Positions 1-13,150 of a stretch of 64,000 nucleotides of DNA are shown here, one piece after another. The stretch is from positions 18,954,850 to 19,018,849 of the forward strand of contig OW121742.1 in the NCBI GenBank assembly GCA_933228675.1, in the 5' to 3' direction. This DNA is from Stomorhina lunata (taxonomy: Eukaryota; Arthropoda; Insecta; Diptera; Rhiniidae). The number at the start of each line of letters is the position of its first letter. The stretch's first letter is position 1. The notes under the pieces are model-generated. The model was not told the origin of the DNA and did no database searches. It worked only from the letters and a program-made list of their open reading frames with translations. The position numbers were made by a program, and so were the translations under genes.

Positions 1-965
1 TTTCGGACAACTTTTCTATAGAAAACTTGTCTTTCGGACAACTTTTCTATAGATAACTTGTCCTTCAGACAACTTTTCTATAGAAAACTTGTCTTTCGGA
101 CAACTTTTCTATAGAAAACTTGTCTTTCGGACAACTTTTCTATAGAAAACTTGTCTTTCGGACAACTTTTCTATAGAAAACTTGTCTTTCGGACAACTTT
201 TCTATAGAAAACTTGTCTTTCGGACAACTTTTCTATAGATAACTTGTCCTTCAGACAACTTTTCTATAGAAAACTTGTCTTTCAGACAACTTTTCTATAG
301 AAAACTTGTCTTTCGGACAACTTTTCTATAGAAAACTTGTCTTTCGGACAACTTTTCTATAGAAAACTTGTCTTTCGGACAACTTTTCTATAGATAACTT
401 GTCCTTCAGACAACTTTTCTATAGAAAACTTGTCTTTCGGACAACTTTTCTATAGAAAACTTGTCCTTCGGTCAACTTTTCTATAGAAAACTTGTCAATT
501 GGTCAACTTTTCTATAGAAAACTTGTCCTTCGGTCAACTTTTCTATAGAAAACTTGTCCTTCGGTCAATTTTTCTATAGAAAACTTGTCCTTAGGTCAAC
601 TTTTCTATAGAAAACTTGTCCTTTGGTCAACTTTTCTATAGAAAACTTGTCCTCCGGTCAACTTTTCTATAGAAAACTTGTCCCCCGGTCAACTTTTCTA
701 TAGAAAACTTGTCCTCCGGTCAACTTTTCTATAGAAAACTTGTCCTCCGGTCAACTCTTCTATAGAAAACTTGCCCTCCGGTCAACTTGTCCTTAGGTCA
801 ACTTTTCTTTAGAAAACAACTTTTCTTAAGAAAACTTGTTATTCTGTTAACTTTTTATAGAAATTTTGTGCTTCAGTCAGGTTTTGTATAGAAAATTTGT
901 GTTTCGTTGAAATTTTCAATGGAAAATGTGTTGTTTGGCCAACATTTGTATAGAAAATGTTGTTT
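1..965. repeat. 31-bp minisatellite array (first family)
   Basis: Tandem units of 31 bp: TTTCGGACAA recurs at 1 and 32 and so on. Each unit centres on the perfect 14-bp palindrome TTTTCTATAGAAAA, flanked by GACAA-C on the left and C-TTGTC on the right, so the dyad extends to 26 bp with one C/C mismatch per side. A variant unit with AGATAACTTG recurs at 51, 237 and 392, i.e. 6 and 5 units apart, hinting at higher-order repeats. Units from about 460 onward switch to a GGTCAAC variant, and the array decays from about 780 to 965. The left edge is outside the window. Confidence 0.95.
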
Positions 966-2939
966 TTTAGTCTACTCTAAGTTTATGTCTCTATCTTTGT
1001 TAAACTGACATGGCAATACTGTTTGTTTATTTTTAAATATATAAATTATTTATATTATTATTTTATTTAAATTAAAATAAATAAATTAGTTTACTTAAAA
1101 ATAAAAATCAGGTTCATAACTAACTTTGGGAATAAAATTTATTTAAATTTATTTTGTCTATTTTTTAGACACCTATTAAATATTATTAAGCAATTTGAAT
1201 TATTATTGTCATAAACCAATAAACAAGTGCCATCGTTTGTTGAATAAGAAAAAGATAATTTTCTTTTAGAAAATTACATTTTTCTTTAGGGCATCTTTTG
1301 CATTCATGGGTGCAGTTAAATAAAAAATCAATTTAAAATTTTGGATATGACTGCAACAAAGTAGAAAAATAGTTAACAAAGTTATTTGAGAGACAAGATG
1401 ATGATTATCCAGAGGAACTTTCTAAATCTAAGTGATAACTTAATAAATACAAAAATTAGTATTTCTCTTAGCTAAAGACATATTTCGCTTTTGAAAGTTT
1501 CAGAAATTTAATATATTAATTTTTAGTAATTTGTTCACTTATGCAAATTTATCAAAACTTACTAACTCGTAAAATTATCTTACAATCATAAATATTTAGC
1601 AAGTAATTATGATAATCTCGAAACTTACAATTTTAAGCATAAAATTGCAATAACTTTAAGTAACGTCATAAACCTCAGGGCAATAATTTTAGAAAACGTT
1701 GACATCTTATACTAGACCATAAAAATTATTCACATACCTGTAAGTAAACCAAAGAAACGGCTTAAATTTTAGACATTCATAAATTTTGGAATTTTTTAAA
1801 AGAAAAGCGCATAAATTAACCACAAGAAAAATTTGTTAAAAATTGAAAACTAAACTCTTGATGACAATTTTGAATATCATCTTGAAAAAAAATGTTCCTT
1901 TTTGAATATTTTTGTGAGTATTTAGGTAATTTCCAAAAATGTTCATATAAGAAAAATATTCTAAAATCAAGTTTATTGCTTAAGTCTTTTGTATGGTTAT
2001 TTGCCAAAGATTTAAATTTTATTTTATTAAGCAAATACGAAATTTGTATAACAGATTCGTTGGCATTGTAATAAAAATAAAACTAAATAGTAAAAATATG
2101 TAAAAATTTTCTACAATGACCGCAATTTTAGCTAAGAGTTCATTTCGAGTTATTGTTGTTGTATTGCCGTTATTACTAAAGTTTTGTTGCTATAGCCTTT
2201 AAATATCTTGCAATATATTCACTGCCACATTTTTGAGCATGATTCATGCAAAATATTCTATTTTTGCCAATTTTGGATAAATGAAAAAGACTCAACAGAA
2301 GAAGAAAAAATTGTAATGAAAATCGTTTTACTATATATTGGTGTGTATGGCTATATATGAATCAAAAAAAAAAATATTTTTACAGTTGGCGTATTAGCAA
2401 TTTTAGCAATTATCATTTAGTATTGCTTGAACACATTAGAAAAAAAAAACTCAAAAGATATTAGAAAAGAATTGTACTAAAATTTAAGTGTTACTTGAAA
2501 TAACATTTTGTAGGAGTCAAAAAAAGGGAAATAAAAAATGCAAGTTTTTTACAAATAAACATAACTACAATCTCTTATTATAAGATTTGGCTTTAAGTTT
2601 TAAAATTTGTTCCTATAAATATCTACAATAAACCAATTTGGTTGGCTAAACTCATTAAAAATCGCTTAAATATTAACTAGAAATAATATTTTTCATATGT
2701 GTCTGCCAGCAGCAATTTATAAAATTTTATCCAAATGCGTCACACTGTGTGTGGCACAAATTAGATATTTGAAAACTCAAAATACGGAACAAAATGGCAG
2801 ACAAACTACATTTCTCACATCACTTGTCTTTCATAACTCACTACCAAACAATTCACGCCTCTTTACTAGTAACTTTATCTCAATTTTCACGATTATTTTT
2901 TCACTATTTTGCAAAAAGATACTTTGTATAGGGTAAACA
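966..2939. other. AT-rich spacer without recognisable genes
   Basis: Non-repetitive, extremely AT-rich sequence. Only short open frames occur (the longest about 80 codons) and none has a recognisable domain or coding-like composition. No tRNA, rRNA or transposon signature seen. Confidence 0.7.
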
Positions 2940-5447
2940 ATATAAAAATTTCCGATACAAAGATTTTCAATGAAAAAATTTTTATAGAGAATTTTCAATA
3001 TAAAATTTTTTTATAGATAATTTTCAATATAAAAATTTTCTAAAAAAAAATGTTTAATTTAAAAATTTTCTAAAGGAAACTTTCAATATAAAAATTTTCT
3101 AAAGCTAATTTTCTATAGAAAATTTTTGATAAAAAAAATTTTTATAGAAAATTTTTCATAAAAACATTTTCTATAGAAAATTTTCCATGAAACATTTTCT
3201 ATAGAAAATTTTCAATTTAAAAATTTTGTATAGAAAATTTTCAATATAAAAATATTGTATAGAAAATTTTCGATATAAAAATTTTCGATATAAAAATTTT
3301 CAATATAAAAATTTTCTATAGAAATTTTTCAATATAAAAATTTTCTAAAGAAAATTTTTAATATAAAAATTTTCTATAGATAATTTTCAATATTAAAATT
3401 TTCTACAGAAAATTTTCAGTATAAAAATTTTCAATATAAAAATTTTCTAAAGAAAATTTTCAATATAAAAATATTCTATAGAAAATTTTCAATATAAGAA
3501 TTTTCTACAAAAAATTTCTCTATAAAAATTTTCGATATAAGAATTTCCCTATAAAAATTTTCGATATAAAAATTTTCTATAGAAAATTTGCGATATAAAA
3601 ATTTTCTACAGAAAGTTTTCGATATAAAATTTTCTATAGAAAATTTTCAACATAAAAATTTTCTATAGAAAATTTTAGATATAAAAATTTTCTACAGAAG
3701 ATTTTCTATAAAAAAATTTCGAAATAAAAATTTTCTATAGAAATTTTTCGATATAAAAATTTTCTATAGAAAATTTTCGATATAAAAATTTTTTTCCAGA
3801 AAATTTTCGATATAAAATAAAATTTTTTTTTAGAAAATTTTTGATATAAAAATTTTTTTTTAGAAAATTTTCGATATAAAAATTTTTTATAGAAAATTTT
3901 CGATATAAAAATTTTTTATAGAAAATTTTCGATATAAAAATTTTTTATAGAAAATTTTCGATATAAAAATTTTTTATAGAAAATTTTCGATATAACAATT
4001 TTTTATAGAAAATTTTCGATATAAAAATTTTTTAAAGAAAATTTTCGATATAAAAATTTTTGATGGAAAATTTTCAATATAAAAATTTTTTATAGAAAAC
4101 TTTCGATATAAAAATTTATTATAGAGAATTTTCGATCTAAAAATTTTTGATTATAATTTTAGATATAAAAATTTTAGATATAAAAATTTTCTACAGAAGA
4201 TTTTCTATAAAAAAATTTCGAAATAAAAATTTTCTATAGAAATTTTTCGATATAAAAATTTTCTATAGAAAATTTTCGATATAAAAATTTTTTTCCAGAA
4301 AATTTTCGATATAAAATAAAATTTTTTTTTAGAAAATTTTTGATATAAAAATTTTTTTTTAGAAAATTTTCGATATAAAAATTTTTTATAGAAAATTTTC
4401 GATATAAAAATTTTTTATAGAAAATTTTCGATATAAAAATTTTTTATAGAAAATTTTCGATATAAAAATTTTTTATAGAAAATTTTCGATATAACAATTT
4501 TTTATAGAAAATTTTCGATATAAAAATTTTTTAAAGAAAATTTTCGATCTAAAAATTTTTGATAGAAAATTTTCGATATAAAAATTTTTTATAGAAAATT
4601 TTCGATATAAAAATTTATTATAGAGAATTTTCGATATAAAGATTTATTATAGAGAATTTTCGATATAAAGATTTTCTATAGAAAATTTTCGATATAAAAA
4701 TTTTCTATAGAAAATTTTCGATATAAAAATTTTCTATAGAAAATTTTCGATATAAAAATTGCTATTTTTGATATAAAAAATTTTGATAGAAAATTTTCGA
4801 TATAAAAATTTTTTATAGAAAATTTTCGATATAAAAATTTATTATAGAAAATTTTCGATATAAAAATTTTCTATAGAAAATTTTCGATATAAAAATTTTG
4901 CTATAGAAAATTTTCGATATAAAAATTTCCTATAGAAAATTTACGATACAAAAATTTCCTATAGAAAATTTACGATATAAAAATTTTCTATAGAAAATTT
5001 TCGATATAAAAATTTTCTATAGAAAATTTTCGATATAAAAATTTTCTATAGAAAATATTCGATATAAAAATTTTCTATAGAAAATTTTCGAGATATAAAT
5101 TTTCTATAGAAAATTTTCGAAATAAAAATTTTCTATAGAAAATTTTCAATATAAAAATTGTCTATAGAAAATTTTTGATATAAAAATTGTCTATAGAAAA
5201 TTTTTGATATAAAAAAAAAAAAAATTTTGATAGAAAATTTTCGATATAAAAATTTTTTATAGAAAATTTTCGGTATAAAAATTTTTATAGAAAATTTTCG
5301 ATACAAAAATTTTTTATAGAAAATTTTCGACATAGAAATTTTTTATAGAAAATTTTCGATACAAAAATTTTTTATAGAAAATTTTCGATATAAAAATTTT
5401 CTATAGAAATTTTTCAATATAAAAATTCTCTATAGAGAACTTTCGGT
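2940..5447. repeat. 29-bp family A minisatellite array, plus orientation
   Basis: Units of 29 bp carrying GAAAATTTTC, then GATATAAAAA, then TTTTCTATA. The left third is degenerate and the right part more regular. Many units differ only in CTATAG versus TTATAG. GAAAATTTTC and TTTTCTATAGAAAA are both self-complementary, so the unit is almost a string of overlapping palindromes. Peptides read from this array (FYRKFS-like runs on the minus strand) are products of the repeat, not genes. Confidence 0.95.
3676..4634. repeat. Segmental duplication inside the family A array (499-bp offset)
   Basis: A block at about 3676-4135 recurs at about 4175-4634. Unusual shared variants keep the same spacing: CTACAGAAGA at 3692 and 4191, and TTTTCCAGAA at 3792 and 4291, both 499 bp apart. 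499 is not a multiple of 29, so this is duplication of a block rather than slippage by whole units. Confidence 0.85.
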
Positions 5448-7255
5448 AAATCGTATTTATATCTAATCAAAATCATTTTGGTACACCCTTTAATAGATTT
5501 TTTGTTAGGCCACAATTTTTCGTGGTGTAATTTTTGTTTTCGCCAAGAAAAATTATGAATGACAAAGAGTGAGTGTATCGGTAAGAGATTGTCAGTCAGG
5601 GTCTTTAAATCCAACTGAAATGTTTTGAAAGTGTAGCAAAATGTTTTTGTTTTTTTTTTGTAACTTTTGGCCCATTAAAATTTGTAACACATACTTGTTG
5701 TTGTCATGATTTGTGTTGTCATGACACATTTATTAGATAGTTTTCAGGTTCCCTTTGAAATGGCAGACACAACAATGTTGTCTGACATAAAACATCTGTG
5801 GCAAAGATTAGGTAGAGTGTGTTGAGAATTTAAAAATTTTGACTTTTTGTCAAATTTATTAAGACAAGTATTAATTGGTGTTAAATTATGAATTTTAAAA
5901 GGTTTTTGAGAAACATACAAATGTTTATGCATTTTTATTATTTAGTTAAGAAATCTTTGACTTCTCTGGTATTTGCACCTACAATTATATTCATTATTGG
6001 TTTCTTTAATAAATTTATTACTTAACATATCTCACTATAATTGACTAGTTAGCCAATTATTAGGTAAAATAAACAAGAAACTGATTTAAGCACCAGCCAT
6101 TATAAAACGGTTTGTCATCAAATGCCAACAAATTTATAAACATTTCATTAAGAGTTAATAATGACTTACAATTAAATCAACAGAAATTCAATTCGTGGTC
6201 GTAATCACACATGAGATTAATAATTTTATTTATTAAACTCGACAATTTTCCATCAACTTATTTGATTGACTTTAAGCAAAATAACAAATAAGTAATAAAA
6301 CTAAAAATAAATTAAAAACATTTAGAAAACAAACCATTTAATAACGAAAAATAAGTAATATTAAAATCCACGACTGACTACAAGTATTTCAAAATACCAA
6401 TAATATTGTAATTGTAAAAAAAATATCATAAAGTCTTAAGATCTCAAGCATATTTATAAAGCGATTTTATGCATCTGAAACCTGCAGACAGTCGAGTTGA
6501 GGCAATTTTATGCAGTGGCTTAATTTAACAAATTGTTTTTCCAATTTTATGGTTTGTGTTATTATTAAATGATTTGATTCAAAAGCTTTTAATAACTCAA
6601 TTAAGATTAGAAATACAATTTAAAGCAGGAAAGCAAATACCAAAACAGCTCAAACAGAGACTTGTTGTAATACAGGTCTCGTTGAACTACTCAGGAAAAC
6701 AGGCTGAAAGTATTTGGCCTCTCGAGGTGTTGGTAAGGATTGAAATCATTGAAACATTTTAGTGGATTTACTAAATCAAGTTTAAAACCAATTAAGTGGT
6801 TTATATTTAGAGAAAATTCCTTAATCTTTAAAATTACCCCCAGAAACAATTATGTGCAATTATTTGTTGGCTGTGAAAAATTATATCTGAAACTTTGTCA
6901 GTTTTTGTTATTACTTTTTTGGTATTAAAATTTATTTATGTAAATTCAAATAATGCTTGGAAAGAAACTTAAGACGAATAGGAATTAACATAAAATTACA
7001 TTTCAAATTTTAATTTTGTTTCTTAACAGGCAACACTTGTCCGCAACACTTGTCAACTCTTAAAATATTTAAACAAGGAAAAACTGTAACGAATTTTCTT
7101 TACCCTGCTTTTGAACTTAACCAATGTCTTTTAGAATTATACCAAAATTCAAAGTTATTAACATGTTAACGACAAAGTCAAAGACAAAATCAAGGTTCAA
7201 GTCATAATTGCATTAAACCCAGTAAAATCAGTTTCAAATTCAGAGTATACAAATT
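5448..7255. other. AT-rich spacer without recognisable genes
   Basis: Single-copy-looking sequence between two arrays. It contains a small direct repeat of TGTTGTCATGA near 5698-5722 and several short open frames (up to about 68 codons) with no recognisable domain. Nothing else supported. Confidence 0.65.
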
Positions 7256-10200
7256 TTATAAAATTTTCGGTATAAAAATTTTAAATAGAAAATTTTCGGT
7301 ATAAAAATTGTACATAGAAAATTTTTGGTTTAAAAATTTTATATAGAAAATTTTCGGTATAAAAATTTTATATAGAAAATTTTCGGTATAAAAATTTTAT
7401 ATAGAAAAATTTCGGTATAAAAATTTTATATAGAAAATTTTCGGTATAAAAATTTTATATAGAAAATTTTCGGTATAAAAATTTTATATAGAAAATTTTC
7501 GGTATAAAAATTTTATATAGAAAATTTTCGGTATAAAAATTTTATATAGAAAATTTTCGGTATGAAAATTTTATATAGAAAATTTTCAATATAAAAATTT
7601 TATATAGAAAATTTTCGGTATAAAAATTTTAAACAAAAAATTTTCGGTATAAAAATTTTGTATAGAAAATTTTCTGTAAAATCAGTTTATATAGAAAATT
7701 TTCTGTATAAAAATTGTATATAGAAAATTTTCGGTATCAAAATTTTATATAGAAAATTTTCGGTATCAAAAATTTACATAGAAAATTTCCGGTGTAAAAA
7801 TTTTATATAGACAATTTTCGGTATACAAATTGTATATGGAAAATTTCCGGTATAAAAATTCTATAAAAAAAAATTTCGTTTTTTTTTTTTGGTATCAAAA
7901 TTTTCTAAAGCAGAATTTGGGTAGAAAATTTTCAGTAACAAATTTTATATAGAAAGTTTTCAGTTTTAAAATTTTATATAGAAAATTTTCAGTATAAAAA
8001 ATTTTTGATACAAGATTTTGAATAGAAAATTTTCTGAGCAAAATTTTAAATAGAAAATTTTCGGATAAAAATTTTATAGAGAATTTTCTTTAACAAAAAA
8101 TAGATAGAAATTTTCGGTATTAAAATTTTATATAGAAAATTTTTTCGTTATAAAAATTTTATATGGAAAATTTTCGGTATCAAAATATTATATAGAAAAT
8201 TTTCGGTATCAAAATTTTATATAGAAAATTTTCGGTATAAAAATTTTATATAGAAAATTTTCGGTATCAAAATTTTATATAGAAAATTTTCGGTATCAAA
8301 ATTTTATATAGAAAATTTTCGGTATCAAAATTTTATATAGAAAATTTTCGGTATCAATATTTTATATAGAAAATTTTCAGAATCAAAATTTTATATAGAA
8401 AATTTTCAGTATCAAAATTTTATATAGAAAATTTTCGGTAGCAAAATTTCATATTGAAAATCTTTGGTATAAAATTCAAATAGAAAAGTCTCAGTATAAA
8501 ATTTTTATATAGAAAATTTTCGATACAAAAATTTTTATAGAAAATTTTTGGTATAAAAATTTTATATAGAAAATTTTCAGTATCAAAATTTTATATCGAA
8601 AATTTTCGGTATAAACATTTTATTTAGGAAATTTCCGGTGTAAAAATTTTATATAGACAATTTTCGGTATACAAATTGTATATGGAAAATTTCCGGTATA
8701 AAAATTCTAAAAAAATTTTCGTTTTTTTTTTGGTATCAAAATTTTCCAAAGTAAATTTTGGGTATAAAGATATTATATAGAAAATTTTCAGTAACAAATT
8801 TTATATAGAAAGTTTTCAGTTTTAAAATTTTATATAGAAAATTTTCAGTATAAAAAATTTTCGATACAAGATTTTGAATAGAAAATTTTCGGACAAAATT
8901 TTAAATAGAAAATTTTCGGATAAAAATTTTATAGAGAATTTTCTTTACCAAAAATTATATAGAAAATTTTCGGTATCAAAATTTTATATAGAAAATTTTT
9001 TCGTTATAAAAATTTTATATAGAAAATTTTTTCGTTATAAAAATTTTATATAGAAAATTTTCGATATCAAAATTTTATATAAAAAATCAAAATGTTATTT
9101 TATTTTATTTAGAAAATTTTCGGTGGAAAAATTTTATATAGAAAATTTTTGGTATCAAAATTTTGTACAAAAATTTTTTTATAAAAACTTTCGATATAAA
9201 AATTTTATACTGAAAATTTTCTATAGAAAATTTTTGGTATAAAAATTTTATATACAAAAATTTTGGCATAAAAATTTTAAAAATCAAATTTTCGGTATCA
9301 AAATTTTATATAGCAAATTTACGGTACAAAAATTTTATATAGAAAATTTACTGTATAAAAATTTTATATAAAAAATTTTCGGTATACAAATTTTATATAG
9401 AAAATTTTCAGTAGAAAAATTTTTTGTAGAAAATTTTCGGTATAAACATTTTATAAAGAAAATTCTCGGTATAAACATTTTTTATGTCAAAATTCGGTAT
9501 CAAAATTCTATAAAAAAATTTTTTGATACAAAAAATTTTATATAGAAAATTTTTGGTATTAAATTTTATAAAGAAGATTTTCGACATCAAAATTTTGTAT
9601 AAAAAATTTTCTATACAAAAAAATTATATAGAAAAATTTCGGTTTAAAAATTTTATATAGAAAATTTTTGGTTTAGAAATTGTTTAAAGAAAATTTTCGG
9701 TGCCAAAATTTTATATAAAAAATTTTCGGAATAAAAATTTTATATAGAAAATTTATGGTATAAAAATTTTCAATATAAAATTTTTCTATAGAAAATTTTC
9801 AATATAAAAGTTTTCTATAGAAAATTTACATGAAATTTTTTCTATAGAAATTTTCAATGTTAAGTTTTTCTATAAAAAAATTTTCAATATAAATTTTTCT
9901 ATAAAAAATTTTCAATATTAATTTTTCTAAAGAAAATTTTCAATATAAATTTTTATATAGAAAATTTTTAAAATTTTTTTAGAAAAAATTTTCAGTATAA
10001 ATTTTTTTCTATAGAAAATTTTAAATGTATTTTTTTCTATAGCAAATTTTTAATTTACATTTTCTATAGAAAATTGTAAATATAAATTTTTTTATAGAAA
10101 ATTTTCTACACAAAAATTGTCTATTGAAAATTTCCAATAAATATTTTTTCTATAGAAAATTTTTAAAATAATTTTTTTCTTTAGAAAATTTTCAATATAC

Positions 10201-10440
10201 AGTTTTTCTATAGAAAATTTTTAATATAAATTTTTTCTATAGAAAATTTTCAATACTTTTTTTTAAAGAAAATTTTCAGAATTAACTTTTTTTCTATAGA
10301 AAATTTTAGAATAAGGACTTTTTATAGAAAATTTTATATAAAGAAAAATTTGGATTTACATTTTTTCTTCAGAAAATATTCAATATAAGTTTTTTTCTAT
10401 GGGAAATTATCAATGTTTTTTTGTGAAAAGAAAATTTTCT
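7256..10440. repeat. 29-bp family A variant array (CGGTATAAAAA type)
   Basis: Units of 29 bp like family A but with TTTTCGGTATAAAAA and TTTTATATAGAAAA in place of CGATATA and CTATAG. The regular core is about 7340-7620 and 8100-8440. From about 9760 the units return to CTATAG forms and grow irregular. Short minus-strand open frames here are translations of the repeat. Confidence 0.93.
7786..8957. repeat. Internal duplication within the array (846-bp offset)
   Basis: The block at about 7786-8110 recurs at about 8632-8957 with the same series of rare variants: CCGGTGTAAAAA, TATACAAATTGTATATGG, a run of T after TTTCG, and a GATACAAGATTTTGAATAG unit. GGTG starts at 7791 and 8637. The copies differ by small indels, mainly in the T run, so the duplication is older than the regular neighbouring units. 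Confidence 0.8.
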
Positions 10441-10990
10441 TCTTCTGTTATCCTTGACTGACAATGGAGCATAGGGCCTCAATTGGTTTCATTCATCAGG
10501 ATATTCTTGCATAGATTAGGCACCTCCAAAATCCTTGTGCCAGCTGCCGTATCAGGAGGATTTCTCGCATGATTACCCCTTCGAGTATATTCTGTAATAT
10601 TGTTCCTTTCCATGCTTAAAACATCGTAAGTGCTAAGTCGATGGATGATGAGTCCAAAGACAAGAGCCACGTTTGTAAAGCGAGCCGCTCGACCCGAGAC
10701 AGACGCCCACTTTTAGCCGCAACTAACATGTTGAACAGACGCTACAGTTTCGTACTTCACCAAGTACAATTATCTTAGACCCTTAGACCAAATACGTCGG
10801 AATGGCTCCAATAAAACTCCCTCTCACATTGGCCCTGACCTAAAATCCCACTCGGGTTACTTACCGCATCTTTAACTAGGTTGCTCAGGTTTCCAGGATG
10901 TACCACTAGGAGGTGTGAGTAGGAATTGAATGCAGTTGTCACCCGTAAGCAGGAAACCCAGGCAACAACTGCATCCCATTTACATCCCAA
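10441..10990. other. Higher-GC unique island inside a satellite array
   Basis: About 550 bp of clearly less AT-rich, non-repetitive sequence flanked on both sides by family A units. The flanks are related to each other: similar variant units containing CTATAGAAAATTTTAGAATA occur near 10290 and near 11020. This fits insertion of foreign DNA or a duplication around it. Open frames of 63 and 71 codons on the minus strand have no motif I recognise. It is probably a fragment of a mobile element, but I cannot name it. Confidence 0.5.
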
Positions 10991-11490
10991 AAAGAAAATT
11001 TTAAGTACAAACTTTTTTTCTATAGAAAATTTTAGAATATGGACTATCTATAGAAAATTTTCGAAAATTTTCAAAAAAAAATTGATTTACATTTTTCAAT
11101 ATCAATTTATTCTACAGAAAATTTTCGATATAAAGATTTTGTAGAAAAATTTTTTAAATAAAGATTTTGTATAAAAAATTTTCGATGTAAATCATTTCTG
11201 TAGTAAATTTTTCGAAATAAAGAATTTTATATAAAAAAATTTTGATTTGCATTTTTTCTTCAGAAAATATTCAATATAAGTTTTTTTTATAGAAAATTTT
11301 CGATATAAATGTTTTCTATAGAATTTTTTCTATATGCATTTTTTACAATATATTTTCTATAAAAAATTTTCGATACAAAGATTTTCTATAAAATATTTTC
11401 GATACAAAGATTTTCTATCAAAAATTTTCGATTTAAATTTTTCTTTTGAAAATTTTCAACATAAAAATTTTTTATAAAATTTTCCTTATG
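10991..11490. repeat. Degenerate family A units right of the island
   Basis: Irregular 29-32-bp units with TTTTCTATAGAAAATTTT, TTTTCGATATAAA and TTTTTCTTCAGAAAATATTC. Several repeat the variants seen at 10270-10420 left of the island. The array fades out at about 11490. Confidence 0.8.
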
Positions 11491-13150
11491 GCAAATTACG
11501 ACCCAGACTAGGATTATATCCATGAGATACACTTTAACTGAAATTTTGGCTAGGATCATGATTTATATTGTATGTAAGACTATGAGTTAAGCTTTTATAA
11601 TTCGTAGTTTGTGTAATAATTTTAGTCATATTCTAGACTATGACTTAAACTATACCGACACTATTACAAATAAAGTGTGCATGGCAATAAATTGACCTTA
11701 ACTTTTTGATATATTCTCTGACATTAACAATTACTATAATTCGACTATGACTTTCAAATTTTCTACTCCATAAACTATGAATATCACTTTTATGTTATGT
11801 AGCAAATTATATGACAAAACGATTCTTGCTTTCAGTGTATCAATGAGACAGCATAAATTAAATCAATCTGTAGACTAAAGTATTATATTTAAAAACATGT
11901 TGCTCCAATGTAAAAAGGAAAACAAAACTGTCAACTAATGTCGCGTGTATTAAAATGCAAAGCAAAGAAAAAAAACTTGAGGTAACCACAAACTAACAAC
12001 TGACTATTAGATGTCTAAATATTTCACTCTTTAAAAAGGAAATATGTAGAAAAAATTACAAGCAATTATGGTGGTTTTAATTTACAGTGTGAGGTTGTTT
12101 TTCTAAAAAAGTTTCTCATATCTTTTTTAGTTTGGAGTAAAAAAAACACTCTTGAATTTTTGCATAAAAAAGTAATTAAACAAAAATGCTGATTTATGTT
12201 TAAACTTTTGAAGTTAACGCATTAACACTTCATTTCATTTTTGAAATTACAGTCAAGACAAATGCAGAATATTAAACCGAACAAAAACTTTATAGTCCAG
12301 CTGTAGTTAGAAACAAGTTGCTGTCTTAAGTCTTTTGTTTTTTTAAATGAGGTTTCTTTACTTCAATCGCTCTAAAGCTGAACTTAAGCACATAAATTAT
12401 ATAAATAATATTAAAAAATAATTACTTTGTAACAAATTAATTTAATTTAAAACCCCATGAGAACAATAACAGATTATTATTGATATTGTTATGGACTGAA
12501 AACTTTCAATCACCAACAACTAAAGCCACTAACAAACGGCAAGACAGCAATCACCCATTCAAACAACCAGTTGACATTTCCAAGTAATTAAACTTTTAAG
12601 AACAAAATGCTTAAAAATTATTGAGTTTTTTCTGTTTTGCAACAAATAATTCTCTTATATTCAATTATAGATATTATGGAATAAAGTTTTTTTTTTTACA
12701 AGATACAAGTATGTGGGCAGAATGTTTCTATATGTTTGTCAGAGTTTTGTACAAATAAATTGTTTGGTTTTATGAGATTAAGTGCGAAATAAATTTCTTA
12801 ATTGTATGTAAAATATTGATAAGAAATCACATTTTGCCCAGTAAGGAAATGCATTTTGTTTACAGTTTAGTGATCATTTGAATTTTTTAAATGTATGTAT
12901 TTACATGACATTGTGGGTAATTAATTAATATTTTCTTATCTCGATTACTAATAATAGCTGACAATGTTTTATGAGTTTGTAATTAGAGACCTTCGAAATA
13001 TATGGCCTGGGGAAAGATTGATGGGAATGAATGTTTGGCTTCCGCTTTTGTAGAAAACAGTAAAATTTTTGAAGCTTCTGGTTCCATTGTGTCTTGGATT
13101 ATGAATCAGACTATGCCTGAGGCCATGAACTAAACTATAATTTAATCCTA
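11491..13150. other. AT-rich spacer with relics of the 12-bp repeat
   Basis: No gene recognised. Short stretches near 11570-11660 (ACTATGAGTTAAG, GACTATGACTTAAACTAT) and near 13090-13160 look like decayed copies of the TAAGTCATAGTC unit that forms intact arrays at 15.0 and 21.4 kb. Confidence 0.55.

Noticed and set aside
10485..10500. Minus-strand CCTGATGAATGAAACC, reminiscent of a hammerhead core
   Set aside because: Only two bases separate CTGATGA from GAAAC, so stem II is missing; no hammerhead fold is possible.
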